Assembly: GCF_000143535.2 (NCBI RefSeq)
Contig: NC_037311.1
Location: 3,224,001-3,288,000, forward strand
Length of the DNA: 64,000 nt
Direction: 5' to 3'
From: Botrytis cinerea B05.10
Taxonomy: Eukaryota; Ascomycota; Leotiomycetes; Helotiales; Sclerotiniaceae
Shown: positions 11,240 through 22,381 of the stretch, one piece after another
Position numbering within the stretch: position 1 is the first letter of the stretch
How the letters are laid out: every line of letters starts with the position of its first letter
Position numbers and translations under genes: made by a program
Notes under the pieces: model-generated
The model's input: only the letters and a program-made list of their open reading frames with translations
Database searches by the model: none
Told to the model about the DNA's origin: nothing

Positions 11240-14200
11240 ATGGTAAGTAAACAATCTCTTCCCCAGATTCCATCATTCTCCCCGTCTGTAAGGGACCAGC
11301 AGGGATCTTGGGCTTCTTCGGCTGATTTGGTGCTCTGGCAGGATGGATCCGCTATAAACCCCAATGAAATCAATCGCTTCGAAGTCACCGAAGTCTATGC
11401 ACATCCCCAAGCTGAAGTAGATATCGTACTGGTCCATGGATTGAACGGTCACCCACAGCATACGTGGACTGCGAAGAATGGCATATTCTGGCCCACGGCT
11501 CTCCTCCCAGTTACCTTCAGCTCCAAAGATCCAAACAAATCTGCAAAGGTTCGCATACTCGTCTATGGATACAATGCGGATGTGGTAGCCTTTGCAGAGA
11601 AATCCGCCTCGCACGACAGAATACATGAACATGCACAAAGTTTGGTTTCCAGCTTGGCGCTAGAGAGGAAGAGTGAAGAGGCCGAAGAAAATCCAATCAT
11701 TTGGGTTGCCCACAGCTTGGGTGGCATCTTGGTAAAACGAGTAAGTGACACCAATACCTCCCCTCCCCCACAATTTTATTAAAGCTTATGCGTCTCTCAG
11801 GCACTAGAGATTTCCCACGATTATCAAGGAAAGAGTAATGACGAGATTCGTTCCATCGCAGTCTCGACGTTCGGTATCATATTTCTCGGTACTCCTCATA
11901 CGGGTGCTGATCCGGCGAAATGGGGATTGATTTTCCAAGGAATGGTGTCGGCTTTAATGCCAAAGAAAGCCATGGACTCGGAATCGATTCTCATCAAAAC
12001 TTTGACGACAAATAATGAGACGCTTGCAAACATCAATCTTCATTTTCTCGACATTTATCAACGCTTCAAGATTTGCATGGCACATGAAAGTTTGAAGACG
12101 GATTTCAAAGGAACGAAAGCTTTTATTGTTGATCAAACTTCCGCCAGTCCTCTACTTCCAGATGTCTCCTACTTTGGTATTGAGGCTACACACAGCGGCA
12201 TGTGCAAATATGAAAGCAAAAGAGCTCCAGGTTACATGAATGTCTCCACCAAAATTAAGACATGGGCTTTGGAAGCATCTCCAATAGTTCGTGCTCGCTG
12301 GCGACATGAAAAAAAGAAACGAGCCGACGAAACAGAAGCTCAAATCAGAGAGCTTAGAGGACAATTCGGAGATGTACGCCCTCTATGATCTTGGCCCCGG
12401 AAATTCACTAACAAATTCGTAGCCAACTTTAGCGCCTGGAACGCCACAACAACCACAGGGTATGTACCATGGTAGCTCTTCGAGTCTTCCACAACCTGTG
12501 TTGACTGAGTCTCCACGAGCAAGACCTATTTTTGATTATGAGGTGTCGGAAGTTGAGGAGGAAGATTTTGTAATGGCGGATCGTTGGAGTTGATCGCCAA
12601 AGTTCTTTGTGATCTGTACCTCGGGCGTTGACATTGATGTTTTCTTTTAATATTTTCTTTGGTCATGGGAGCTTTGCGTTTTGCTTTTTTATATTGTTGG
12701 CGGAAGCTGATTTGTTGGTTCCGTAGATTTATCGAATTCAGTACAAACTATTGCAAGTTTTGAGCCCGATATGACAGACGATAGTGCAGAGTATTTTATC
12801 AAACCACCTGGATTTCGTCCCAATTCCATATTTGTTGGTCGACGAGAAGAGTTGGCTGAAATGCACAAGATGCTATTTGATGAACAGAGACGATCTCAAG
12901 GTTCATGTGCTGTTTTGATTCAAAGTATGCCTGGTGGTGGCAAGACTCATTTGGCCCGACAGTATGCATTCGAATATAGACACGAATTTCCCGGTGGTGT
13001 TTTCTGGATTCGAGCGAAAAGTAAACAGGAAATCACAGCAGGATTTTGGCAGATTGCAAGAAAGGCAGCTTTGAAACCTTCGATGGTTAATGAAGATCCA
13101 AAAGTTCTCGACAATCCGGATCAATTTATTAAACTGGTCAAAAAGTGGTTAAATCATCGACATCATTGGCTTTTGATATTGGACGGTATGCACTTTGATG
13201 ATAGCTTACGAAGATTCATTCCCGATAGTATCAACACCAGTATCATCTATACATCAACGGAGAAGTCTGTCAGTGGCGATCATCATTTTATGAATCCGCA
13301 GGTTTTGAAATTACCAGCACTTTCGGCAAGAGAAGCTCAACACCTTTTATTACGAGAGCTAAACAAGAGGGAGCCGTATGTTCAAGATGATCTCAGGCAT
13401 TCCATGGAATTGGTTCAAGCAATGCAATTCTTACCTGTAGTTATTCATGTCGTTGCTCAACGTTTGAAAGCTACAGATGAACCACTTGCAAAATATGCTA
13501 GATCTTATGCATCGGCGCCCAAGGGTTTGAGGGAACTTCAGGCTTTCACATCTGTGGTTGAACAATTGGAAAAGCTGGGCGCTTATGAAACGCTCAATCT
13601 GATACGTATCTTGTGCTTCTTCAGTCAACATCTTCCGGTTGAGATGATTGCACTAGGTAAGTGTATAATACGTACATCGTTCTCTATATATATATTAACA
13701 TTATCATTAGGTTTGGATGCACTCGATGTTCCTATTAGAGCAAGCGAGCCTATTACGGGTAGGTCATTGAATAACACCTTCAAAGTATTGAACAAGTTCG
13801 CTTTAATAGACCGGAATGAACACGAAGCCTCACTCGTCTCTTCTCAAACTTCAAAAGGTAGCAGAGACTTGTTGTCGGATGATATTGATGTTATCAGGCT
13901 GCATAGTGTCGTCCAAGGATTTTTTGTGGATACTTTACACGCGAAAAAAGAATTACCAATGTGGCTTGATCGAGCCATTTCGGTTTTTTGCTACTCATTC
14001 GAACAAGCAAACGATCGTATCACACAAAGGACGCGCACTGGTCTTGTCGAGGATTATCGACTCTATGAAATCCATGGCATGAGACTTCAAAGTCATCTGG
14101 AGAGACACAAGAAGGAATATATTAAGCATCACAAAAAAGAGACTTTGGATCCAGATACGACGTACATTATGTTGGATGAAATATTAACTACAATTAGAAG

Positions 14201-16451
14201 TGAAATTCAACGGCGCACTCCGGAATCTTCTCACGTAATTGCTGGAGGTCAACCGGAAGCATTCCAAACTTCAATCTTTGATCGTACGGGTAGTTCGTCT
14301 GATACTGGTGCCGATGCGGAAACACCTGCGGATAAGTTTTCTGATGGTTCTCCTTGGGTTCTTGGGCCTCACATCGAATCCCCTACAAGTCTTGTTCATG
14401 ATCCGGATTTTCTTCAACAGGTGGAAGATATAAAACAAATTCGATTTCCACCTCAGCTACCCAAAGAAGACACTGGATACGATAGTGAATTGGAAGGTTC
14501 TACCATGACACTACAGCCACCAAAGCCTTCGGCGCCTCCAGCTGGTTCACCTGAAAGTCCTGGAGGTCCATGGGAAGTTGTTAAGCCTCGACGTCCAAAG
14601 GTTACAGCTCCAAAGCTTAACCTTCATAGAACTATTCGTGCTCAGGAATCACGGAAATATCGTAATCGTGCGGACTCATTTCGTTCGATGACTCCTGGGG
14701 GGTTTTCTGATCCACGCGTGACTAGTGTCACAGCACATGGTGAATTACAACAGCCTGCTATTCGACCACAATCTCGTGGTACTTTGTCTGGTCAATCAAG
14801 TGCTAGAGTAGCACTCGCTCATATCAGTAAATCGAGTCCACCCCCAGTTCGAGGAGGTGGCCCAATTCAAAATCGAAGAGCACCTACGCATAAATTGACA
14901 GAGACCAACCTTATCACTAGGACTCCAACTTATGCATCGGCTGTTTCTGGTCCGACGAGAGATACAGCTTCAAGACATGGCACTGAAGAAAACTTTAGTG
15001 ATACGACATCAAACCTTGGGTTCCCAGAGCCAACAACAGCTGTTGCTGCTTTACAACGTATTCCTCATGATACAGAGTCTCAGCCACCACCACCGCAAGT
15101 ACCTTATACTCGTATGCCACCATATCCCCATACACCGGATTTGTATTATCGACAACCGTATGCTGCAAACATGTATGATACGCCAATCACGAATGACAGT
15201 CAAGATAGTTTCAAACCAATACCAAATCCTTTTGAAACTATATTTCCGATCATGACAGGTCCACCCCCTATAACGAGATCTTCAATACCATACACATCAT
15301 TATCACCATCATTAAAGAGGGACCTACCACATGATTATCCGAGTTGGGATTCACAATCTTATCCCAATTCATTACATGGCTCGATGCATAATCCAATTCC
15401 CCATCAAGGTAATCTTCAGAGTCCCCATCTACTTCGGCCAACTCAATTTCAATCAATCTCCTCACCCAATCTTCTTCCTTCTCAGTATCGACCTAACCCT
15501 TCAACATATTACCCAGGTCGTCCTGAATTCTCCCACTCCGACACAACAAGTATAACAACTGCCCGTACCTCCCCCCAAGAATCAGGTTATACTTCTCAAC
15601 CCCTCTCTCGCAATCCATCCGGCCAATCAACTCACTCCACAATTTCTCTTCCCCGACCCGTCGCTCGTCCTTGCTCTGCCTCTAACTCTGCATTAAAAAC
15701 CAGACGTACATCTCTCGCGGAAACAGAACCCCTACCCCAACTTCCCTTTTCTCCTCGAGTTAGCGCGCCTGCTATGAGTCCACAGATAGGCTATCAAATT
15801 TCTTCAACTCACTATCTAAACCACGCCCCTCAAGATCGAGAACGAGGAATGGTAAGAAAAAGTCCGAGATTGTCTTTTGCGCGGACGGCTGTGGTTGATG
15901 AAGCTCGAATTTTGTATGAAAATCAAGAAAGAGAAAGAGATTTGCAGAGACAGGGACAGAATCAATTTGTTTCGTCGCAAGCGAGGATTCCGAGGACTTT
16001 TAATCCGTTGGCGCCGAATTTCAGTCCGAGGATGGGGATGGGAGGGAGTCAGATGGGATATTTGGGGCAGGGTGAGGAGAGGAGAGTGGGGGGGAGGGAT
16101 TTGAGTTTTATTTATCCGAGTCCTGAGTTGGGTGGGGAGGGATTTGTAAATGGAAATGGAAATGGAAATTTAAGGGGAATAATAGAGGCAGAACTACAAG
16201 CCCCGCCAATGACGAGAGGTGGGAGTAGTGGGAGTGGAGGATTGGTAGTTGGTGGGGGGAGAGTCGTCGAATTTGGAGATTTGGGAACGGCAAGGCTGCA
16301 GCCGCGGAGGGATTTTAGTGGAGAGAGATGGAATGGGAATGTGATTGAATTTGGGGAGACGGGTTTGGGGATTCGGACGGGAGGGGATGGGGGAGGGGTG
16401 AGGGGAGATGGGAGGGGGTGGTATGGAGAGAGGAGGAGTAGAAGTCGGTAG
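11240..16451 (+). CDS. NLR-like STAND protein: alpha/beta hydrolase + NB-ARC-like ATPase + long disordered tail
   Basis: Proposed exons: 11240-11740, 11801-12373, 12423-12459, 12727-13656 and 13711-16451, giving 1593 residues with all junction phases matching. Residues 1-365 form a SesB/DUF676-like serine hydrolase: VHGLNGH oxyanion loop, nucleophile Ser159 in VAHSLGG, GTPHTGAD motif, a candidate acid at about 278 and a candidate His at about 298 (ATHSGMCKY). Residues about 390-860 form a STAND NTPase: VGRREEL start, Walker A MPGGGKTH with Lys443, Walker B LLILDG near 519-524, and a winged-helix-like RLHSVVQGFF stretch. No TPR, ANK or WD40 repeats follow. The last 700 residues or so are Pro/Ser/Gln-rich, disordered and Arg/Gly-rich at the end. 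Fungal NLRs with such N-terminal hydrolases are linked to self/non-self recognition and cell death. The alternative reading is two adjacent genes (11240-12593, and one starting at the ATG at 12771), because the third intron contains an in-frame stop if retained. Confidence 0.7.
12460..12726 (+). other. Putative regulated intron or gene boundary in the hydrolase-NB locus
   Basis: The segment begins with a consensus donor (G|GTATGT) and ends with CCGTAG. Removing its 267 nt joins phase 1 to phase 1 and reads directly into the NB-ARC frame. If it is kept, the hydrolase frame stays open for 44 more codons, rich in Ser, Pro and Glu, and stops at 12591-12593, giving a 414-residue hydrolase alone. 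The last 100 nt are T-rich (TTTTCTTTTAATATTTTC), which fits either an intron 3' part or a 3' untranslated region. Confidence 0.5.
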
Positions 16452-18733
16452 ATGGATTGGTTGATGGGTTTAGTTGGGGGTTGAGGGTTGTGTCTTCTTC
16501 TTCTTCTTCTTGTGTTGTATTGCTTCGATATTATTATATTCTATCAAATGGAGTTTCGGAGAAAGGCATGGCATGGATGGCACAGGATGTATCATATACC
16601 ACAAAGGAACCCGAGATAAAGAAGGGAAGCATGGGTTTACATGTACAGAGATGTACACATTTATGAAGATAAAGATAGCGGAGAGCGGAGAGCAGGGAGA
16701 TTATGGATTTAATTAACGAATGGTAATGATATGGAAAAGAAGGATTGGGCTGGATGTGTATAGCTTGGTATGGGATAGCATGGGATAGCATAGCATGGCT
16801 GGGCGCGAAAGTTACGAGAGAAATAGAGAGTTGGTGATGGATGCAATAGGGGAAGAGGAAGAGGAAAAAGAAAAGGAAGATGAATGAGTGAGTGAATATT
16901 GTCAGTGTATAAAGTATGAAGAATTTGTATGATACCCTGGGATATTGATATTAATATTATATTAATATGTATTCCCTTTTTTCTTTTTTTCTTTTCTTGT
17001 AGATTTAATGAGACAGAGAAAGAGAGAGAGAGAGAGATGTACGAATGTATCATTATCTGTTTGTGGATTTCAAGTTCTGAGTTCTGAGTTCTAATAAGTC
17101 TGTATGTATGTGTACGGATTTTTGATTTTGATTTTGATTTGTATATTAGATTAGATTAGGTGTTAGGATTAAATGGAATAGGAATGGGAATATGAGAGGA
17201 GGAAGATGTAATGGCTGGAATGGGATTGGGATTAAGTAGGTATTAGGATTAGTTAAGAGAATGAATATAGTATCTCTAATTTGGATTAGTTATTAACTAA
17301 TTAATCCAAGTTTACAAAAACGAGTAACTAGAGACTTTCGTCTAAATCAATAAAAATCATACTTATACTTCCAAAGAAGAGGTTACGCGAGGGATCTTTA
17401 CAGGCGCAGTAGTATAATAGAATCCTATTCAATTCGTTGAGTTTCATCGAGATTGCAAAACAAATCGTCATTCGGATATTGTATTATAGATATATGAAAG
17501 GAAATTGGGACTCTACATTCATGCGAGTTATTGTAATTCACGAGCATGCAATTTGAAAGTCAAATAACTTCATAGAAAGTAATGATAATTCAGTAATAAT
17601 AAATCTACCACTCTTGAGCCCCTCGAATAAACAAACGACTATCTGTGACCATAATCTGGGTGTCTAATAATAATCTGAACTGCATCCATCATCAGAAAGT
17701 TCAAAGTGTCTAATTTCTTTTTAAACATCAAAAGTGATCCAATTCTCGAACCAACCAAACAACGAATTCACAAATGCGATAACTAATCGTATCTCCAGAA
17801 TTTCACACACAAAATCGTGGAATAGACTGACCGCAGTCCGGAAGAACGTTCAAAAACACTATCCAGGCACAATGTCAAATAAATTTGATTCCTCCGTCCA
17901 TCAAGCCATCTTTGAATTCAAAAGCTTGAGCCTAGATTCGACACTGTGATGCCCTATGGCCTATGTCCACGATCAAACTACGTGAGACTCAAGTAAAGAT
18001 TACGGTATATGAATACCACAGGGCGGTACTCGTTGCAGTCCAATTCTCGGGATGCTAAAAGAACTAAACATGAATCGCAATTTTAGATTATTCCTTTATC
18101 AATCGAATAGATACTCACATTTGCAGATTTTCACCAGCATGTATGACGCCGTGTTTGTAGAACTAATCTATTGATAATCAAATAGAAGATAAATTGACAT
18201 CACAGCAAGTATTCGATCTCATTTTCCACCATGAGACATCAATTCAATGCTCCAACCCAGAGATCCAAGTCTCAACATTTCCCTACCAAGTTGCAGCTGC
18301 TCGAAAGATCCAGACTCTTCAAATACATCCAAAGGTATTTAAGAAACGGGCGAAGAAATTACTTTGGAGAATGAATTGATCATGCTTGAATCCTGATTAT
18401 CGTTGAATTGACTATATTGAAGTGTATATATATATGAGTTGGAGCTGCACTGCATAAATATGCCCAAACAAAATGAATCGCCCATCAACTTTTACGCTTC
18501 AAGTAGCCAAATAGCATTTTAGTAATTTGAATTTGAAATTAATTGATATTGGCCATGGCCAGATACCCGTAACCTTCATGTATTGTAATGTGCTCCTTCA
18601 CGTGAACTAAATCGTTTGAACTTTCGTACCTCTAAACATACGTTCCGACACCCATGACCTATAATTCCTAACATCCTGTCCTAGTTCAACTCCTTGATAC
18701 CAGCTTTCATCACAACTGTCATTTTCATCAACA
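16452..18733. other. Convergent intergenic region, 2.3 kb
   Basis: The first 800 bases are strikingly G-rich and C-poor on the plus strand and continue the composition of the 3' part of the preceding gene. Features seen are a TCT run near 16496-16511, a short GGGATAGCAT tandem near 16768-16795 and a GA run near 17017-17037. From about 17280 to 18730 the sequence is ordinary AT-rich DNA with only short ORFs (17734-17949, 18194-18379) that match nothing I know. Confidence 0.5.
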
Positions 18734-20888
18734 TCAAGAAATTCCTAAGCTCGCAATTTCACCCTGCTCGTTAGAATTTTGAGCACCAAGTTTGTACGAA
18801 CACTTCCATCTCATCTTCACCTGATCACCCTTCCCGTGTTCCACACCTTGAAGGTAAATTTTTTGGGTAATGCCCGATTCTTGGTGAGGATTAAGCCTCC
18901 GTCCGCTTTGAGGTTGAAGTCGGAGTGTATAACCCTTTCATAGTGTTAGTATCTCTAGATTACACTGAAGATAGATAGAAAAACGTTACCTTTGTGACTG
19001 CGGCTTGAAATGTTAAATCAGATATGGATTCATTTGAATTATTTGAGAATGCAATTGACAAAGTGATGACATCAGGTGTAGTAGGCTCGCGGGTAGCGTT
19101 TAATGATATTTTGACGTTGGTATTACTAATGGTTAAATCGTTGGTAGATGGAAGACCCTCGGGTAGGGCAGAGGAAAATGCCCATTCATCATCATCCGTC
19201 ACAGGAGCTGGGGCATTTGCTGCGTGTGATACTGGGGGTTTAGGATTCGCAAAATCGAAAATCGAGCCGGATTGTTGAGGGGTAGATTGTCTTGATGGGG
19301 ATGTAAGAGCAGCGAATGGATCAATGTTTGACGGGGGAGGTCTCGCTGCTGCAGCTTGTTGTTGCTGTTGTTGCTGTTGAAAGAGGGATGGTTGTGGAGT
19401 AACAGGTTTTGAAGGTGGCTGTGAGCCAAATGCAGAGAACGCAGAGTAATCGGGTTTCACAGGTAAATTTGAAGGTACCGGAGATCTAGTTGGCGTTGGC
19501 CCTCTGGCAGTACTATTTTCAGTTGTTGAAGACATTAATGCAGGACCAGGAATATCTAAAGCTTGTTAAAATGGAGAAATTGAAGCATATTTGGACAACT
19601 CACTAGTATTATTCCCAAATCCAAGGGATATACCACCCTCTTGACTGTACGAGGAATCTCCCATAGACAACCCCAATAAGTCATTTTCCAAATCACCTGG
19701 TTGAGATGTGCTTGCTGGAGCATTACTCGTAGATGAACTTCCATTGGTCTCCGGCTCTCCATCAAAATCAATCAAGGAAAGTTCATTTGCGGAATTCTTG
19801 CTAACCCCTGTACTAGTACCAAGGGTGCCCTTGGCAATCTTCGAAGCTGCATCCACATCACCCTTCTTCATCAACTTATATCGCTCCACAGTACGATGGA
19901 TACTATCATTAATTTCTAGAAGCTTTGCGACAGCTTCATGATCATCCGATTCCTCTTCACACATCTTCTGTATTTTGGGATGAGCACTTTGTAGAGCTGA
20001 CGCAAGTTCCTCGTAAACATCGCCCTCCGTCATTACATCTCCAGGCTTGAATTCTTCCAAACGTTCTTCTAGTAATCTCGCTTTCTGTTGTACTTTTCCC
20101 ACTTCTTCTGCTGCTTTGGCTCGGTAATCCGTTTTCGATCTCGTATCGTATCCAGCCATAATTTTCATTAACCTGTTGGCTTCTTGCAAATCTTCGGGAC
20201 CTCCGCGACGAATTAGTTCTTGCAATTTCGCAGATTGTGCCGCCTTTTCTTCTTCCTCCATTTCTTCGGCGGATTTTAAATTCTGTGATATTGTCAGTTT
20301 CCCATCGAAGTATCCCGTATCCAGATCCATCATTAAACTTACATCACTTGGGTTGAGTACCGCAGCATCCTCCACTCTGACTTCCGGGAATACATAACCT
20401 TTGTAACTTAACAACCTATGCATATCCCTAATGAAACCTAAATCCTCCTTGTACCTCGAAGTCTGACATATCGTTCCCCTCCATTCTTCGATAGCTTCCA
20501 AGATCTTCATTTGGACTTTACTCGGCCTGATAGGTGGTCGTTCCGGAAACCTCCTCACCAATTCATTCAGAAACTCTTTTGTGCTAATTTGCAAATGAAA
20601 TGGATAACCACAATTTTTCACACAAATGTCTAACAAGACAAGTGCTAGTATCGCAACATTTGGGTTGCGATGATTAATATAATTGACAATTGCAATAGCT
20701 GCTTCCCGTGGCGCATTTCCCTTTTTCGAGTTTATAAGGTCGGAAATTTCGAGGTTCATAGCAAGATTTGGCTCGTAATTTTCAGGGGAACAAGCTTGCT
20801 GGATATATCGTTGGAGAGCGGAAGGTCCTGGGTCTCCCATCATAGAGAACCGGTCTCGTGCCGCCATTCTTGCGGAAGCTGCCTCCAT
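18734..20888 (-). CDS. GGA: GGA-family clathrin adaptor (VHS-GAT-GAE)
   Basis: Three exons, 20888-19604, 19555-18990 and 18934-18734, spliced over introns of 48 and 55 nt (donors GTGAGT and GTAACG; the second contains TACTAAC). The product is 683 residues. The order is that of Golgi-localised, gamma-ear-containing, ARF-binding adaptors, which sort cargo between trans-Golgi and endosomes with clathrin. The VHS domain spans about 20-165 (ALQRYIQQACSPEN, LALVLLDICVKNCG). The GAT domain spans about 215-340 and is helical and charged. A hinge with acidic/hydrophobic clathrin-box-like DLLGL and a Q9 run follows. The C-terminal GAE ear spans about 555-683 and ends in VKMRWKCSYKLG. The last exon is short but clearly completes the ear, so the stop at 18734 is well supported. 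It is divergent from TSR3, with 293 bp between the start codons. Confidence 0.92.
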
Positions 20889-21181
20889 TTGGAGGTATAT
20901 TCTCCTATGTTACCAAGCGGAATGATTATGGATTGCAAAAAAGAGAGTTGGTTGTAAGAACTTCGTCGATGAGCTGATGCGGCGCGATAGAGCGTTGTAA
21001 TGAGCTCAGTGGGGTGGACACGATTGGACTTTGGAATGATGAGAGGGTGCTTAGTCATCACTATTCGCAAGGCTGGAACGATTCTTGGCTCCCCACCTCG
21101 ATTTTTATATCACATCATACATTTACTTTCTCTTTTGTAAATAAATCGCCACATATTAAAGTTAATCCACACACTTACACC

Positions 21182-22381
21182 ATGGTTCGACATAAGAAAG
21201 ATAACTTCTCTTCTCGAGGCAAGAAATATAGTAATCCTCCACGAACTCGAGGTCCGCGCAACAACTCCGACGATGAATCACAACCCCGCTCTTCTCGCCC
21301 TCCATTCAAAGCTGCATGTTGGGATCTTGGTCACTGCGATCCAAAACGATGTTCCGGAAAGAAACTTATGAAGCTTAATCTTATGCGAGAGTTACATGTC
21401 GGTCAGAAACATCAAGGTGTTATTATATCTCCAAATGCGAAAGCTACAATATCCCCGGCAGATCGTGAAATTATGCAACAGTTCGGTGCGGCAGTTGTGG
21501 AATGTTCATGGGCTCGTACAGCAGAAGTTCCTTGGGCTAAGATAGGTGGAAAGTGTGAGAGATTATTACCATATCTCGTTGCTGCGAACTCAGTCAATTA
21601 TGGCAAACCTTGGAGGCTAAATTGTGTGGAAGCTTTGGGAGCTGCGTTCTATATATGTGGGTTCGAGGATTGGGCAGAACAAATATTGGAACCATTCAAC
21701 TACGGAAGATCATTCTTAGATATTAACTCCAGTCTGTTAAAGAGATATGCAGCATGCAAAGACGAAGCGGAGATAAAGAAGGCCCAGGAAGTTTGGATGG
21801 AGAAATTAGAGAGAGAATATAAAGAGAGTAGAGAAGGTGGCGCGGATGGTGAAGATGATATCTGGAAGAGTGGAAATACGAATCACAGATTACCTGAAAG
21901 TTCGGAAGATGAGGATGAGGATGAAGATGAAGAAGATGAAGAGGGAAAAGATAGTGATGACGAAGTCGATGGAATCTATCTCGGTAAAGAACAACCAAAG
22001 AAGAAACCCTTACCCGAAGATGAGGAGGAGGAGGATGAAGATAAGGATCCTTTCGCCATTTCAGATGATGAGGACGATGAAGAGGAAATGGCAGAACTAC
22101 GACGAAGAGTCCTCGCATCCAAACCATTTGCCAACCCACAAAATGGCAATCAAAAAGCTGCACCAGAAAAGATTTCGAGACCAGTACCATTGAAGGAAGA
22201 TTCTGAAGTCGAAGCGGATTCGGATAATGGAGAAGATGATGAATTTGACAATATCATTGATGCTACTCCTGTCACCGATAGGACAGGTATAATAGCTAAA
22301 GAGAAAGCCAAGACCGTATCTCCAACCATTGCTAGTGCTACATTTTTGAGGACGGTCGTTGGTGCACCAAAGAAGTGGTAG
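21182..22381 (+). CDS. TSR3: 18S rRNA aminocarboxypropyltransferase Tsr3
   Basis: Single exon, 399 residues. Tsr3 adds the aminocarboxypropyl group from S-adenosylmethionine to the hypermodified 18S rRNA uridine late in cytoplasmic 40S maturation. The N-terminal 40 residues are basic. The conserved core runs from about residue 42 to 225: WDLGHCDPKRCSGKKL (the RLI-like start of the family), ISPADREI, VVECSWA, LPYLVAANSVNYG and LNCVEALGAAFYICGF, followed by the FNYGRSFLDIN block. The C-terminal 170 residues are very acidic (long D/E runs) and probably disordered; fungal members vary here. The frame is open further upstream, but the codon at 21014 is GTG. The ATG at 21182 in ACACCATGG is the natural start. 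Confidence 0.92.
   Translation: MVRHKKDNFSSRGKKYSNPPRTRGPRNNSDDESQPRSSRPPFKAACWDLGHCDPKRCSGKKLMKLNLMRELHVGQKHQGVIISPNAKATISPADREIMQQFGAAVVECSWARTAEVPWAKIGGKCERLLPYLVAANSVNYGKPWRLNCVEALGAAFYICGFEDWAEQILEPFNYGRSFLDINSSLLKRYAACKDEAEIKKAQEVWMEKLEREYKESREGGADGEDDIWKSGNTNHRLPESSEDEDEDEDEEDEEGKDSDDEVDGIYLGKEQPKKKPLPEDEEEEDEDKDPFAISDDEDDEEEMAELRRRVLASKPFANPQNGNQKAAPEKISRPVPLKEDSEVEADSDNGEDDEFDNIIDATPVTDRTGIIAKEKAKTVSPTIASATFLRTVVGAPKKW

Noticed and set aside
21014..21181. N-terminal extension of TSR3
   Set aside because: The upstream codon is GTG, not ATG, and the extension does not look like the family; the ATG at 21182 has a good context.
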